Source: Maribacter zhoushanensis
GTDB taxonomy: Bacteria; Bacteroidota; Bacteroidia; Flavobacteriales; Flavobacteriaceae
Direction of reading: 5' to 3'
NCBI RefSeq assembly: GCF_029350975.1
Contig: NZ_JARKMR010000003.1
Span: forward strand, 167,908-231,907
DNA: 64,000 nt
Shown: positions 26,996-34,886 of the stretch, piece after piece
How positions within the stretch are numbered: position 1 is the stretch's first letter
Layout of the letters: the number at the start of each line of letters is the position of its first letter
Made by a program: the position numbers and the translations under genes
The notes under the pieces: generated by a model
Database searches by the model: none
Seen by the model: the letters and a program-made list of their open reading frames with translations, nothing else
Told to the model about the DNA's origin: nothing

Positions 26996-28090
26996 ATGAG
27001 CGAAGCAAGACATAATTGGTCAAAAGAAGAAATCCTAGAAATATACAATAAGCCTTTAATGGAGCTACTTTACGAAGCTGCAACTGTACACAGGAAAAAT
27101 CATGATCCTAATACGGTGCAGGTTTCTACGCTGCTTTCAATTAAAACAGGCGGTTGTCCAGAAGATTGTGGTTATTGTCCGCAAGCTGCACGTTATCATA
27201 CGGATATTGAAGGTAATGACCTTATGGCCGTTTCTCAAGTAAAAGCTCAAGCGTTAAGGGCAAAAGCATCAGGTAGTTCTCGTGTATGTATGGGTGCTGC
27301 ATGGAGAAATGTAAAAGATGGTCCTGAGTTTGATCAAGTATTAGAAATGGTGCGTACCATTAACAAGCTTGATATGGAGGTGTGTTGTACCTTGGGTATG
27401 ATTACGGAGAATCAGGCAAAACGTTTGGCAGAAGCTGGTTTATACGCTTACAATCACAATTTAGATACTTCAGAAGATTACTATAAAGATGTTATTTCTA
27501 CACGTGCCTTTGAAGATCGTTTAGATACTATTGAAAATGTACGTAAAAGTAATGTAACCGTTTGTAGCGGTGGTATTATTGGTATGGGTGAGGCATTAGA
27601 AGATAGAGCAGGTATGTTGGTAGCTTTAACTTCATTGAATCCGCAACCAGAATCAGTGCCAATTAATGCATTAGTTGCCGTAGAAGGTACACCAATGGAA
27701 GATATAGAGCCAGTTTCTATATGGGATATGATACGTATGGTAGCTACAACAAGAATTGTAATGCCAGAAACTCAAGTTCGTTTATCTGCAGGTCGTACAG
27801 AAATGAGTAGAGAAGGGCAGGCAATGTGTTTCTTTGCGGGAGCAAATTCAATTTTTGCTGGCGACAAGTTGTTGACTACTCCGAATCCCGATGTAAATGA
27901 AGATATGGCCATGTTCAAGATGTTAGGTCTAAATCCGCAAAAGCCATTTACAAAAGTGTCACAGCCAAAAACGGTAGAAGCAGAAGATTCTCAACTAGAT
28001 TCTTTGGGTGAAAAACCAAAATGGTCTAGACCGGGTCATTCTATTGAGCGTAATGAAAATGCGAAGCAGAAAGCTAAAGTTGTTGAATAA
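26996..28090 (+). CDS. bioB: Biotin synthase
   Basis: BioB inserts sulfur into dethiobiotin using radical SAM chemistry and a sacrificial [2Fe-2S] cluster. The 364-residue protein has the radical SAM cysteines 54, 58 and 61 (CPEDCGYC), the second-cluster cysteine regions SSRVCMGAAWRN and EVCCTLGM, and the conserved Arg in RLSAGR. About 20 charged residues extend the C-terminus beyond the usual end. Confidence 0.98.
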   Translation: MSEARHNWSKEEILEIYNKPLMELLYEAATVHRKNHDPNTVQVSTLLSIKTGGCPEDCGYCPQAARYHTDIEGNDLMAVSQVKAQALRAKASGSSRVCMGAAWRNVKDGPEFDQVLEMVRTINKLDMEVCCTLGMITENQAKRLAEAGLYAYNHNLDTSEDYYKDVISTRAFEDRLDTIENVRKSNVTVCSGGIIGMGEALEDRAGMLVALTSLNPQPESVPINALVAVEGTPMEDIEPVSIWDMIRMVATTRIVMPETQVRLSAGRTEMSREGQAMCFFAGANSIFAGDKLLTTPNPDVNEDMAMFKMLGLNPQKPFTKVSQPKTVEAEDSQLDSLGEKPKWSRPGHSIERNENAKQKAKVVE

Positions 28091-28135
28091 TACTACATTA
28101 TTACATTTTTAAGAAATTATTTTCTTAACGTTAAT

Positions 28136-28143
28136 TACCTTTG
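28136..28143 (+). promoter_or_regulatory. -7 element (TACCTTTG) of the cupin-like gene
   Basis: An exact -7 match stands 24 bases before the TTG start of the cupin gene, which supports that start. The -33 element is not clear. Confidence 0.5.
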
Positions 28144-28167
28144 GCATCCCTAAAAAACCATTTGTAA

Positions 28168-29040
28168 TTGAAGTTAGCAGATATCCCCAGGGTAAAACAT
28201 ATTACCAAGGACACTTTTATTAACGACTACTTTAAGCCTCAAAAACCTGTTGTTTTAGAACAGGCAATTGAAGATTGGCCTGCTTTTAATAAGTGGAACC
28301 TAGATTATATTAAAGAAGTAGCCGGAGATATAATTGTGCCTTTGTATGATGATAGACCGGTACAACATAAAGATGGTTTCAATGAGCCACATGCTAAAAT
28401 GAAGATGGCAGCTTATGTTGATCTATTAAAGAAGGAACCTACTAAGTTTAGAATTTTTCTTTGGAATATTTTAAAGGAAGTGCCTGCGTTACAGAAAGAT
28501 TATAAGTTCCCTGACTTCGGGTTAAGGCTTTTAAAAGGTGTGCCTATGATGTTTTTTGGCGGACGCGACTCGTACACTTTCATGCATTATGATATTGATC
28601 TGGCGAATATTTTTCACTTTCATTTTGATGGGGAAAAGGAAGTAGTGTTATTTCCGCAGTCAGAAACCAAAAAGCTTTATAAGGTTCCACATTCTCTAAT
28701 TACACATGAGAGTATTGATTTCTCAAATCCTGACTATAATAAGTGGCCGGCGTTAAAAAATGCAAACGGATTTAAAACGACTTTATCACATGGTGAAGTA
28801 TTATATATGCCAGAAGGTTATTGGCATTATATGAGATACAATACGCCTGGTTTTTCAATGAGTTTAAGAGCGTTGGCACGTAATCCTAAAAACTTGGCAA
28901 AAGCATCGTATAACATACTTATAATGCGTTATTATGATGTGTTAATGCGTAAGCTAAAAGGGCAAGATTGGATAGATTGGAAAAATAAAGAAGCTATTTC
29001 TAGAACAAATAAGAACAATAAGGTTTTAGTAGAAAATTAG
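28168..29040 (+). CDS. JmjC-like cupin (Cupin_8) protein, probable Fe(II)/2-oxoglutarate oxygenase
   Basis: The 290-residue protein starts at TTG; no in-frame ATG lies nearby upstream. The jelly-roll core carries the iron ligands His-x-Asp in FMHYDIDLANIFHF and a distal His in MPEGYWHYMRY, with DRPVQHKDGF earlier. JmjC-type cupins of this group hydroxylate amino acids in proteins (for example ribosomal proteins) or small peptides; the target here is unknown. It has its own promoter and converges on recX. Confidence 0.85.
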   Translation: MKLADIPRVKHITKDTFINDYFKPQKPVVLEQAIEDWPAFNKWNLDYIKEVAGDIIVPLYDDRPVQHKDGFNEPHAKMKMAAYVDLLKKEPTKFRIFLWNILKEVPALQKDYKFPDFGLRLLKGVPMMFFGGRDSYTFMHYDIDLANIFHFHFDGEKEVVLFPQSETKKLYKVPHSLITHESIDFSNPDYNKWPALKNANGFKTTLSHGEVLYMPEGYWHYMRYNTPGFSMSLRALARNPKNLAKASYNILIMRYYDVLMRKLKGQDWIDWKNKEAISRTNKNNKVLVEN

Positions 29041-29046
29041 TCAGAC

Positions 29047-29526
29047 TTATTTTATAAGTTCTTGCAGTTTCTCATACACCAAATGACTTTCCCAGCCTCT
29101 GTATAGAAGGTAATCTGCTAGTTTTTTTCTGCGCTTTTGAATATTGGTTTCGGTGATCTGTTCTAGTCTTTTATGAGCTAAATCATCTAAGGTAGTTAAG
29201 TATGCTTCAGGTTCAATCTCTTTTAGGGCAGTGGTAATATTGTATTTAGAAATATTTCTAAACTTTAGTTCTCTAACAATTCTAATTTTTCCCCATTTTT
29301 TAATATTGAATTTACCACGGGCAAAGCTTTTGGCAAAGCGTTCTTCATTTAAAAATCTGTCTTCAATAAGCTGGGCTATAATGGTATCTACCGCTAAAGG
29401 GATCATACCCATTTCCTTTAATTTTGAAACCACTTCTTTGTGGCAGCGATCTTGGTAAGCACAATAGCTTTCTATTTTTTTGGTGGCTTCTTGAACAGTG
29501 TAGCCTTTTGATTTTGAAGTAGACAA
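29047..29526 (-). CDS. recX: RecX family regulatory protein
   Basis: RecX binds RecA filaments and limits their activity. The 159-residue all-helical protein shows the repeated three-helix modules: CAYQDRCHKEVVSKLKEMG, then LIEDRFLNEERFAKSFARGK (the most conserved stretch), then a third repeat ending YRGWESHLVYEKL. It is not next to recA here. It converges on the cupin gene with only 6 bases between the stops. Confidence 0.93.
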   Translation of the reverse strand: MSTSKSKGYTVQEATKKIESYCAYQDRCHKEVVSKLKEMGMIPLAVDTIIAQLIEDRFLNEERFAKSFARGKFNIKKWGKIRIVRELKFRNISKYNITTALKEIEPEAYLTTLDDLAHKRLEQITETNIQKRRKKLADYLLYRGWESHLVYEKLQELIK

Positions 29527-29641
29527 AAGTATATTTATTATAATTGAGAATAAACGTTAGGTAAATTTACCATAACTTATCTATATGTTGAAATTTTATA
29601 ATATTTTGGGCGATTGCGAGTTTTATAATAAATTATTGAAG

Positions 29642-31285
29642 ATGAGAAAATTGCTATTGCTAGTATTTGTTTTTTCGATGTTGACTGCTTGTGACGAAGA
29701 AGAAATAATAGTTAATGAAATAGAGTTAAATGATATTACAAGTAACATATTAATAAATAACCCTATTATTTATGAGTCAACTGATGTCAATATCACAGTT
29801 GAAAATAATAGTGGTGCAATAGAATCTATAATAGTTTATTTTAATGATGAAATTATTTTGAATTTAGAGAATAATTCAAATGTCAACTTTAGTTTCAATC
29901 CTGAACTATACCCAACTGGATTAGCAAATATTAAGATTGAAATAATTGAAAAATCTGGTGGGGTTATTTCAAAAATTTATCCAATTACAATTCATAGAAA
30001 GTTATTAGACGTTGAATTAGATAATTACTTTTTTCGTAAAGGAAATAAAGATTTTATGATTTTTGCATCAGCATTTGATGGTTCACTGTTAGCTACTAGG
30101 TTGATTGATTCTACTCCAATATCGTTTGTTTTGTCTACTGAAGTAGATATAGATTTAGAAACACCTTATATGTTCACTATTGCCTCAAGAAACGAATTCG
30201 TAGATATAGAATATGCAAATTTATATACTGTAATGGATGTAACAAGGTCAGGTTTTAATGAATTTAGACCAAAATCTCCACGAAGAAGTGAGTATTCTAA
30301 ACAATATAAATTAAACACTATTGGTTTTTCGGAGGATGTAATAATTGAAGGATCAATCAACCCAGGGTATTCCACAGGTTATGATCATTTGGATTTTTCT
30401 TTTTCTTTAACAAAGTATGAATATTTAAACGAGGATAATAATATAGATACTTATTATATCAACGCTTATAATCGAAATACTAGACAAGTAAGTCACATGT
30501 GGATTAACGATGATACTTTGTTAAATAATCAAGAATTAAATGCGAATGAATTATCTACAGAAGACCAGATTGAAGGTTTTGTAGATACAACTTATTCTGA
30601 TGGTTTAGAGAATGATCATACTAGAATGCTTCAAATAAGAGGATACCAAAATGAAAAAGATTTTAAAAATGATAATCATCATGAAATTTGGCGAAGTGGT
30701 CATACCACAACGCAATCACCTGATATGTACATTCAGCCTATAGAAGATTATGTGTTAAATACATCATTTTATAAATATTCACATTTCTTACGTTTAGAGG
30801 ATTATATAACAAATAGGGCTGGTATCCCTTTTGAAAAATATAATATACCAAATTGGGATTTAGATTTTCAAATTATTGATAGGCAAATAAATTTAACAGT
30901 CAATGGAAGTGGTCATAATGTAGGTAAATTGTTAATTTCTTCAGGAAATTCGGCTGATGAAATCCCTACTGTTGAAGGTAAATTAAACCATTATACTTGG
31001 AACATTAATTTTGATAGTAATAAAACATCAATAATTACACTTCCTGAGGTTCCTCAAGAAATTAAAAATTGGAGTTTTGGAAAATTTTATAATTCATCTA
31101 GTCTAAATGTTAAATGGTTTAGAGTAGAGAGGTATGAAAATATAGAAGATTATGATAATTATTTAAATCAAATTATAAGGGAGAATAAAATTCTATTTCA
31201 AGTAAGCCCTTTATTTGAGGCAAAATTTATATCTAACGACAATTATAGTGATTTTATGTTCGATTCAGGTACATTTTTTGATTAA
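29642..31285 (+). CDS. Orphan lipoprotein of unknown function
   Basis: I choose the ATG at 29642 (MRKLLLLVFVFSMLTAC), which begins a lipoprotein signal peptide with lipobox LTAC; the frame is open 57 bases further upstream to 29585 but adds no signal. The mature protein of about 530 residues is rich in Asn, Ile and Glu, with an N-terminal Ig-like beta domain (residues 30-120: SNILINNPIIYESTDVNI) and a Tyr-rich later part. I recognise no family. The AT content looks higher than in the neighbours, and it lies between recX and another orphan envelope gene, so recent acquisition is possible. Confidence 0.7.
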   Translation: MRKLLLLVFVFSMLTACDEEEIIVNEIELNDITSNILINNPIIYESTDVNITVENNSGAIESIIVYFNDEIILNLENNSNVNFSFNPELYPTGLANIKIEIIEKSGGVISKIYPITIHRKLLDVELDNYFFRKGNKDFMIFASAFDGSLLATRLIDSTPISFVLSTEVDIDLETPYMFTIASRNEFVDIEYANLYTVMDVTRSGFNEFRPKSPRRSEYSKQYKLNTIGFSEDVIIEGSINPGYSTGYDHLDFSFSLTKYEYLNEDNNIDTYYINAYNRNTRQVSHMWINDDTLLNNQELNANELSTEDQIEGFVDTTYSDGLENDHTRMLQIRGYQNEKDFKNDNHHEIWRSGHTTTQSPDMYIQPIEDYVLNTSFYKYSHFLRLEDYITNRAGIPFEKYNIPNWDLDFQIIDRQINLTVNGSGHNVGKLLISSGNSADEIPTVEGKLNHYTWNINFDSNKTSIITLPEVPQEIKNWSFGKFYNSSSLNVKWFRVERYENIEDYDNYLNQIIRENKILFQVSPLFEAKFISNDNYSDFMFDSGTFFD

Positions 31286-31307
31286 CAATTTTAAAAAACA
31301 TAAAACC

Positions 31308-31336
31308 AAAAAAAGCGACCCTGTTGAGGATCGCTT
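31308..31336 (-). terminator. Terminator of the leftward outer-membrane-protein gene
   Basis: AAGCGACC (31313-31320) pairs with GGATCGCTT (one mismatch) and, read leftward, is followed by seven T residues. It fits the leftward gene stopping at 31384 and shares its AAAAAAAGCGAC half with the terminator at 32626. Confidence 0.7.
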
Positions 31337-31383
31337 GGTATTTATTGTTAGTGCAATACAGCACTACTTTAAATTATCGCCTA

Positions 31384-32571
31384 TTATAAAAAGTTATAGC
31401 CTAGTACCACAGAAAGTACTTTATAACTTGATGATATTGCAGCGTAGTTGCTTAATAATTCTCGTCTAGGGTTATAGTTTAATTTGATACTTGCATTTTT
31501 ATGAGCAAAGCCTATCCCAAAATTAAATGAAGTTCTTGGTTTAATTTCAAAGTCACTACTAGATTCGAAATCTATTTTTGAATCTAAAGCTGTATCTATT
31601 TGAAATGCTGAATTTATGAATATCCTGGAGTCTGAATTAAGAAAAAAGTAGTGTCTTAACCCTAAAGATGTTTCAATAGATTTATAATCTACTAATACTT
31701 TTTGAAATTCTAATTGTTCTTCACCTTCAAAACTTTGATATATAGGTTGAATAAATAATGACCATTTGTTTTTATTAAAGGGAAGTATAGCTTCAATTTC
31801 AACTCCGAATCTTACACTAGAATTATTTTCAAGTTCAAAATTAGTACTAGGTTGAGGAGAATTAAAATCCATTGAAGCAGAATTAAGTCCGGCTCTAATA
31901 CCTACATTAAAGGCATCACTCTTTTTCTTGTTTGAAATTCTAGAATCCACATAGTTAGGGTCTTTGCATTGATTGTATAAGGTAAAAAATGAGAGTAGCT
32001 CAGTTTTTTTGTAATCAGTTGCTTTTACCTTATCAAGGGATAAATTTTCACATTTAAGATTGTCCCAAAGCTGCTTTTTGTATTCAGTATTCTCTCCAAT
32101 GAGATTGTTTTCATTAAGATATTTTTTATAGACTAATTGTTTGGTTGTATTGCTGTTCAGATTGTAAAAAAATCTTATTAAGTTACTATCTTCATAATAA
32201 TATAAATTAGCGTCTCCTTCAGTTAGTTGTTCAAGAAATAAAGTTTCTGATTTAAACTCAGCTTCTTTGGTCTTACTCAATCTCTTAAGAATGTTTTTAG
32301 ACCTATCGATTTCTACTTCTTTTCTTATAAACTTTTTGCCGTTTTCAATTGAAAATTCTGCTATGTTGTAAATGCTGCCCTCCTGAATTTCAGCATTTAA
32401 ATCTTTTTTAAATTCAAATGTAGTTGGGTTATTTTTCCAACCATTGTTTTTAATAAGGCAATACTTCTTTTCACCAGTATTATCAACTATGTATCCTGAT
32501 TCAAATGTGATTTGGGCAAATGTGTTCAAACTTATAAAAAGCAATAAAAATAAAGATAGCGTAGATTTCAT
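31384..32571 (-). CDS. Outer-membrane beta-barrel protein of unknown function
   Basis: The 395-residue protein has a signal peptide (LNTFAQ). Residues 20-210 are a Lys/Glu-rich region beginning ITFESGYIVDNTGEKKYCLIKN, a pattern found in many Bacteroidota proteins of unknown role. From about residue 220 there is a PorT/OmpA-like eight-strand barrel with alternating hydrophobic strands (FNVGIRAGLNSASMDF) and a terminal aromatic-type strand SVVLGYNFL. No partner gene is coupled to it. Confidence 0.75.
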   Translation of the reverse strand: MKSTLSLFLLLFISLNTFAQITFESGYIVDNTGEKKYCLIKNNGWKNNPTTFEFKKDLNAEIQEGSIYNIAEFSIENGKKFIRKEVEIDRSKNILKRLSKTKEAEFKSETLFLEQLTEGDANLYYYEDSNLIRFFYNLNSNTTKQLVYKKYLNENNLIGENTEYKKQLWDNLKCENLSLDKVKATDYKKTELLSFFTLYNQCKDPNYVDSRISNKKKSDAFNVGIRAGLNSASMDFNSPQPSTNFELENNSSVRFGVEIEAILPFNKNKWSLFIQPIYQSFEGEEQLEFQKVLVDYKSIETSLGLRHYFFLNSDSRIFINSAFQIDTALDSKIDFESSSDFEIKPRTSFNFGIGFAHKNASIKLNYNPRRELLSNYAAISSSYKVLSVVLGYNFL

Positions 32572-32625
32572 TTGGTCTTTGTATTGGTTGTGATTAATAA
32601 AGTATGTCCGTTAATTTTCGGCAAC

Positions 32626-32660
32626 AAAAAAAGCGACTCCGTAAGGAAATCGCTTTTTTT
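32626..32660. terminator. Bidirectional terminator downstream of the RNase E/G gene
   Basis: AAAAAAAGCGA and TCGCTTTTTTT enclose an inner TCC-GTAA-GGA stem. It ends the leftward RNase gene (stop at 32662). Confidence 0.85.
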
Positions 32661-32661
32661 A

Positions 32662-34209
32662 TTAATATATTGTTTTGCCGTCTTTATTTTTAAAACGGTA
32701 TTCAAGATACGTATACGCATCACGCGGTTGAATTTTTATCCACTTTTTATACTCTAAGAACCATTTTGTTCTCATTGATGGAAAACCTTTTGTAATATAG
32801 GCTGCTATAAAAGGGTGTATATTTAAAGTTATACTGCTATCCTTTTTAGGGCCTTTAAGAAGTTTTTCAAGGTCCGCTGTAATTTTATCTATTAAAACAA
32901 TAGGTGCTTCCACCTGTTTCCCTGCATTGTTAGGGTCCTCTTCAGTTGTTTTAATATTCATTTCAGGTCGTACCCTTTGTCGGGTAATCTGAATTAAACC
33001 AAATTTACTAGGAGGTAGTATTTTATGCTTGGCACGATCATCTTTCATCTCATCTCTAAGATGTTCAAAAAGCTTCTTTCTGTGTTGTGGTTTTAACATG
33101 TCGATAAAATCTACCACTATAATTCCGCCCATATCACGAAGACGTAGTTGTCTTGCAATTTCAGATGCGGACAAGAGATTTACCTCTAGGGCAGTATCTT
33201 CTTGATTCTTAGCTTTGTTTGATCTGTTGCCACTGTTAACGTCTATAACATGAAGTGCTTCAGTATGCTCTATAATTAAATAGGCGCCTTTACTCATAGC
33301 TGCAGTACGGCCAAAAGACGTTTTAATCTGTCTTTCAATACCAAACTTCTCGAAAATAGGTACGTTAGTGTTATAGTGCTTAACGATGCTCTCTTTTTCT
33401 GGAGCGATCTCTGCCACATAATCCTTAATTTCATTAAATAAGGTGGCATCATCTACATGTATTCCGGTAAAACTATCATTGAAAACATCTCTTAAGATAG
33501 AAGATGCTCTATTGAGTTCTACAAATACTTTTGATGGTGTTTGAGCACGATGTAATTTTTTACACATTGCTGTCCATTTGTTCAGCAAGTTTTCTAGATC
33601 TTTGTCCAGTTCTGCGACTTTTTGTCCTTCTGCGACTGTTCTAATGATAACACCAAAACCTTTTGGTTTAATGCTTCTAACGAGTCTTTTTAACCTGTCT
33701 TTCTCTTCTTTGCTACCTATCTTTTGAGATACGGATACACGATCGGAGAAAGGAACCATTACCAAGTAACGCCCAGCTATTGATAGCTCAGAACTAATTC
33801 TTGGTCCTTTAGTAGATATAGGTTCTTTTACAATTTGAACCAATAATGATTGGTTCGCTTTAATGACATCGGTAATAACACCATTTTTGTCAATATCGGT
33901 TTCGAACGGGAAATTTTCTAAAGTGTAATCCTTTAGTTTTCCTGTACTCACTTGTTTAATGAACTTAAGCATTGAAGATAACTGCGGTCCAAGGTCATGA
34001 TAATGCAAGAATGCATCTTTTTCATAACCAACGTTTACAAACGCTGCGTTAAGACCGGTTACCGGTTTTCTGATTTTGGCTAGAAAAATATCGCCAACAG
34101 AAAAGTCGTTACTGTTTTCCTCTTTATGTAGTTCAGTGAGTTTTCCGTCCTTTAATAAGGCAAAGTCAACAGATTGGGAACTAGATCTTACGATTAATTC
34201 TCTATTCAC
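32662..34209 (-). CDS. rng: RNase E/G family endoribonuclease without the zinc-link cysteines
   Basis: The 515-residue enzyme cleaves single-stranded RNA in mRNA decay and rRNA maturation. The S1-type RNA-binding part (VGDIFLAKIRKPVTGLNAAFVNVG) and the catalytic core with the metal-binding Asp residues (ALHVIDVNSG and GGIIVVDFIDM) are present. The zinc-link that joins dimers in RNase E/G (CPxCxGxG after TRQRVRP) is absent; the place is taken by an Asn/Glu-rich stretch, and the whole protein has a single Cys. Length fits RNase G more than RNase E. It lies downstream of HU, as in many Bacteroidota. Confidence 0.93.
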   Translation of the reverse strand: MNRELIVRSSSQSVDFALLKDGKLTELHKEENSNDFSVGDIFLAKIRKPVTGLNAAFVNVGYEKDAFLHYHDLGPQLSSMLKFIKQVSTGKLKDYTLENFPFETDIDKNGVITDVIKANQSLLVQIVKEPISTKGPRISSELSIAGRYLVMVPFSDRVSVSQKIGSKEEKDRLKRLVRSIKPKGFGVIIRTVAEGQKVAELDKDLENLLNKWTAMCKKLHRAQTPSKVFVELNRASSILRDVFNDSFTGIHVDDATLFNEIKDYVAEIAPEKESIVKHYNTNVPIFEKFGIERQIKTSFGRTAAMSKGAYLIIEHTEALHVIDVNSGNRSNKAKNQEDTALEVNLLSASEIARQLRLRDMGGIIVVDFIDMLKPQHRKKLFEHLRDEMKDDRAKHKILPPSKFGLIQITRQRVRPEMNIKTTEEDPNNAGKQVEAPIVLIDKITADLEKLLKGPKKDSSITLNIHPFIAAYITKGFPSMRTKWFLEYKKWIKIQPRDAYTYLEYRFKNKDGKTIY

Positions 34210-34229
34210 CTGAATATATTTTTAGTCGT

Positions 34230-34248
34230 TTACCTAAAAAATAGGTAA
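34230..34248 (-). other. Stem-loop in the leader of the RNase E/G mRNA
   Basis: TTACCTA-AAAAA-TAGGTAA is a perfect 7-bp hairpin about 20 bases before the start codon. A hairpin in the leader of an RNase gene could serve self-regulation, as known for E. coli rne. No flanking T tract makes it a terminator. A -7-like TACATTTG lies further upstream (minus strand, 34287-34280). Confidence 0.45.
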
Positions 34249-34337
34249 CGAACTGATTAAACAATACCATAGACAAATACAAATGTATCTGCCGAAATCC
34301 AAACTCTGGATCTCTATGTCAATGAACGTATTTTAAA

Positions 34338-34369
34338 AAGAAAAAGTAGTTATAAAACTACTTTTTCTT
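34338..34369 (-). terminator. Terminator overlapping the end of the small basic-protein gene
   Basis: AAGAAAAAGTAGTT and AACTACTTTTTCTT form a perfect 14-bp stem with a 4-base loop, followed leftward by TTTTAAAA. The stop codon and last three Lys codons of the 29-residue gene lie in one arm, so gene end and terminator are fused. It closes the HU transcript before the RNase gene. Confidence 0.85.
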
Positions 34370-34447
34370 GTGTCGGTTAGCTCTTCTACGCTTCTTGCGC
34401 TTGTGTGTAGCTACCTTATGTCTCTTTCTTTTCTTACCGCTTGGCAT
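34358..34447 (-). CDS. Small basic protein with AURKAIP1/COX24 (mS38-like) motif, probable ribosomal protein
   Basis: A 29-codon frame begins MPSGKKRKRHKVATHKRKKR and ends in three Lys before TAG at 34358. It is almost entirely Lys, Arg and His. The pattern KKRKxHK..THKRKKRxRxxRHKKK is that of the AURKAIP1/COX24 family, which includes mitochondrial mS38 and small basic proteins of bacterial ribosomes. It starts 21 bases behind the HU stop codon on the same strand and ends in a terminator, so it is co-transcribed with HU. Its length puts it below most gene-calling limits. Binding to rRNA is the likely role (inference from family). Confidence 0.88.
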   Translation of the reverse strand: MPSGKKRKRHKVATHKRKKRRRANRHKKK

Positions 34448-34468
34448 AAAGTTCTTTTTTTAAGTTAA

Positions 34469-34759
34469 TTATTTTACGTGTACGTTGCTCTTAACTCCTT
34501 CTACAAAAACCTTTGCAGGCTTAAATGCTGGAATGTTGTGAGCGGGTATTTTAATAGTTGTGTTCTTGGAAATGTTTCTACCGGTTTTTTCGGCTCTAGT
34601 TTTAATGATAAAACTACCGAAACCTCTTAGGTAAACATTATCACCACTTTCTAATGATGTTTTTACCTCTTCCATAAAAGATTCAACAGTTGCCTGTACA
34701 TCTCCTTTTTCAATTCCCAGCTTATCTGAGATCTTCGATACAATTTCCGCTTTCGTCAT
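34469..34759 (-). CDS. hup: HU family DNA-binding protein
   Basis: This is a histone-like nucleoid protein of 96 residues that bends DNA as a dimer. MTKAEIVSKISDKLGI is the N-terminal helix pair, VYLRGFGSFIIKTRAEKTGRN is the conserved beta region with the GFGSF signature, and IKIPAHNIPAFKPAK holds the Pro that intercalates in DNA. It is the first gene of a two-gene unit with the small basic protein. Confidence 0.96.
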   Translation of the reverse strand: MTKAEIVSKISDKLGIEKGDVQATVESFMEEVKTSLESGDNVYLRGFGSFIIKTRAEKTGRNISKNTTIKIPAHNIPAFKPAKVFVEGVKSNVHVK

Positions 34760-34797
34760 CTTTCAATATTAGATTTTCTGTATGTTTTTTCGGGTTG

Positions 34798-34805
34798 CAA
34801 ATATA
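34798..34805 (-). promoter_or_regulatory. -7 element (TATATTTG) of the HU gene
   Basis: TATATTTG read leftward (34805-34798) is an exact match, 38 bases before the HU ATG. The -33 element is not conserved. Confidence 0.5.
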
Positions 34806-34886
34806 TAAATTAAATTCAATCTTTCTTTCTAATGGGTTAATTTTAAGTGTATAAACTGCTACTTTTATGACTTAGTATTTAAGAGC

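Noticed and set aside
31215..31469. 84-codon frame across the end of the orphan lipoprotein gene.
   Set aside because: It overlaps the lipoprotein 3' end, a terminator and the convergent gene, and its sequence is not protein-like.
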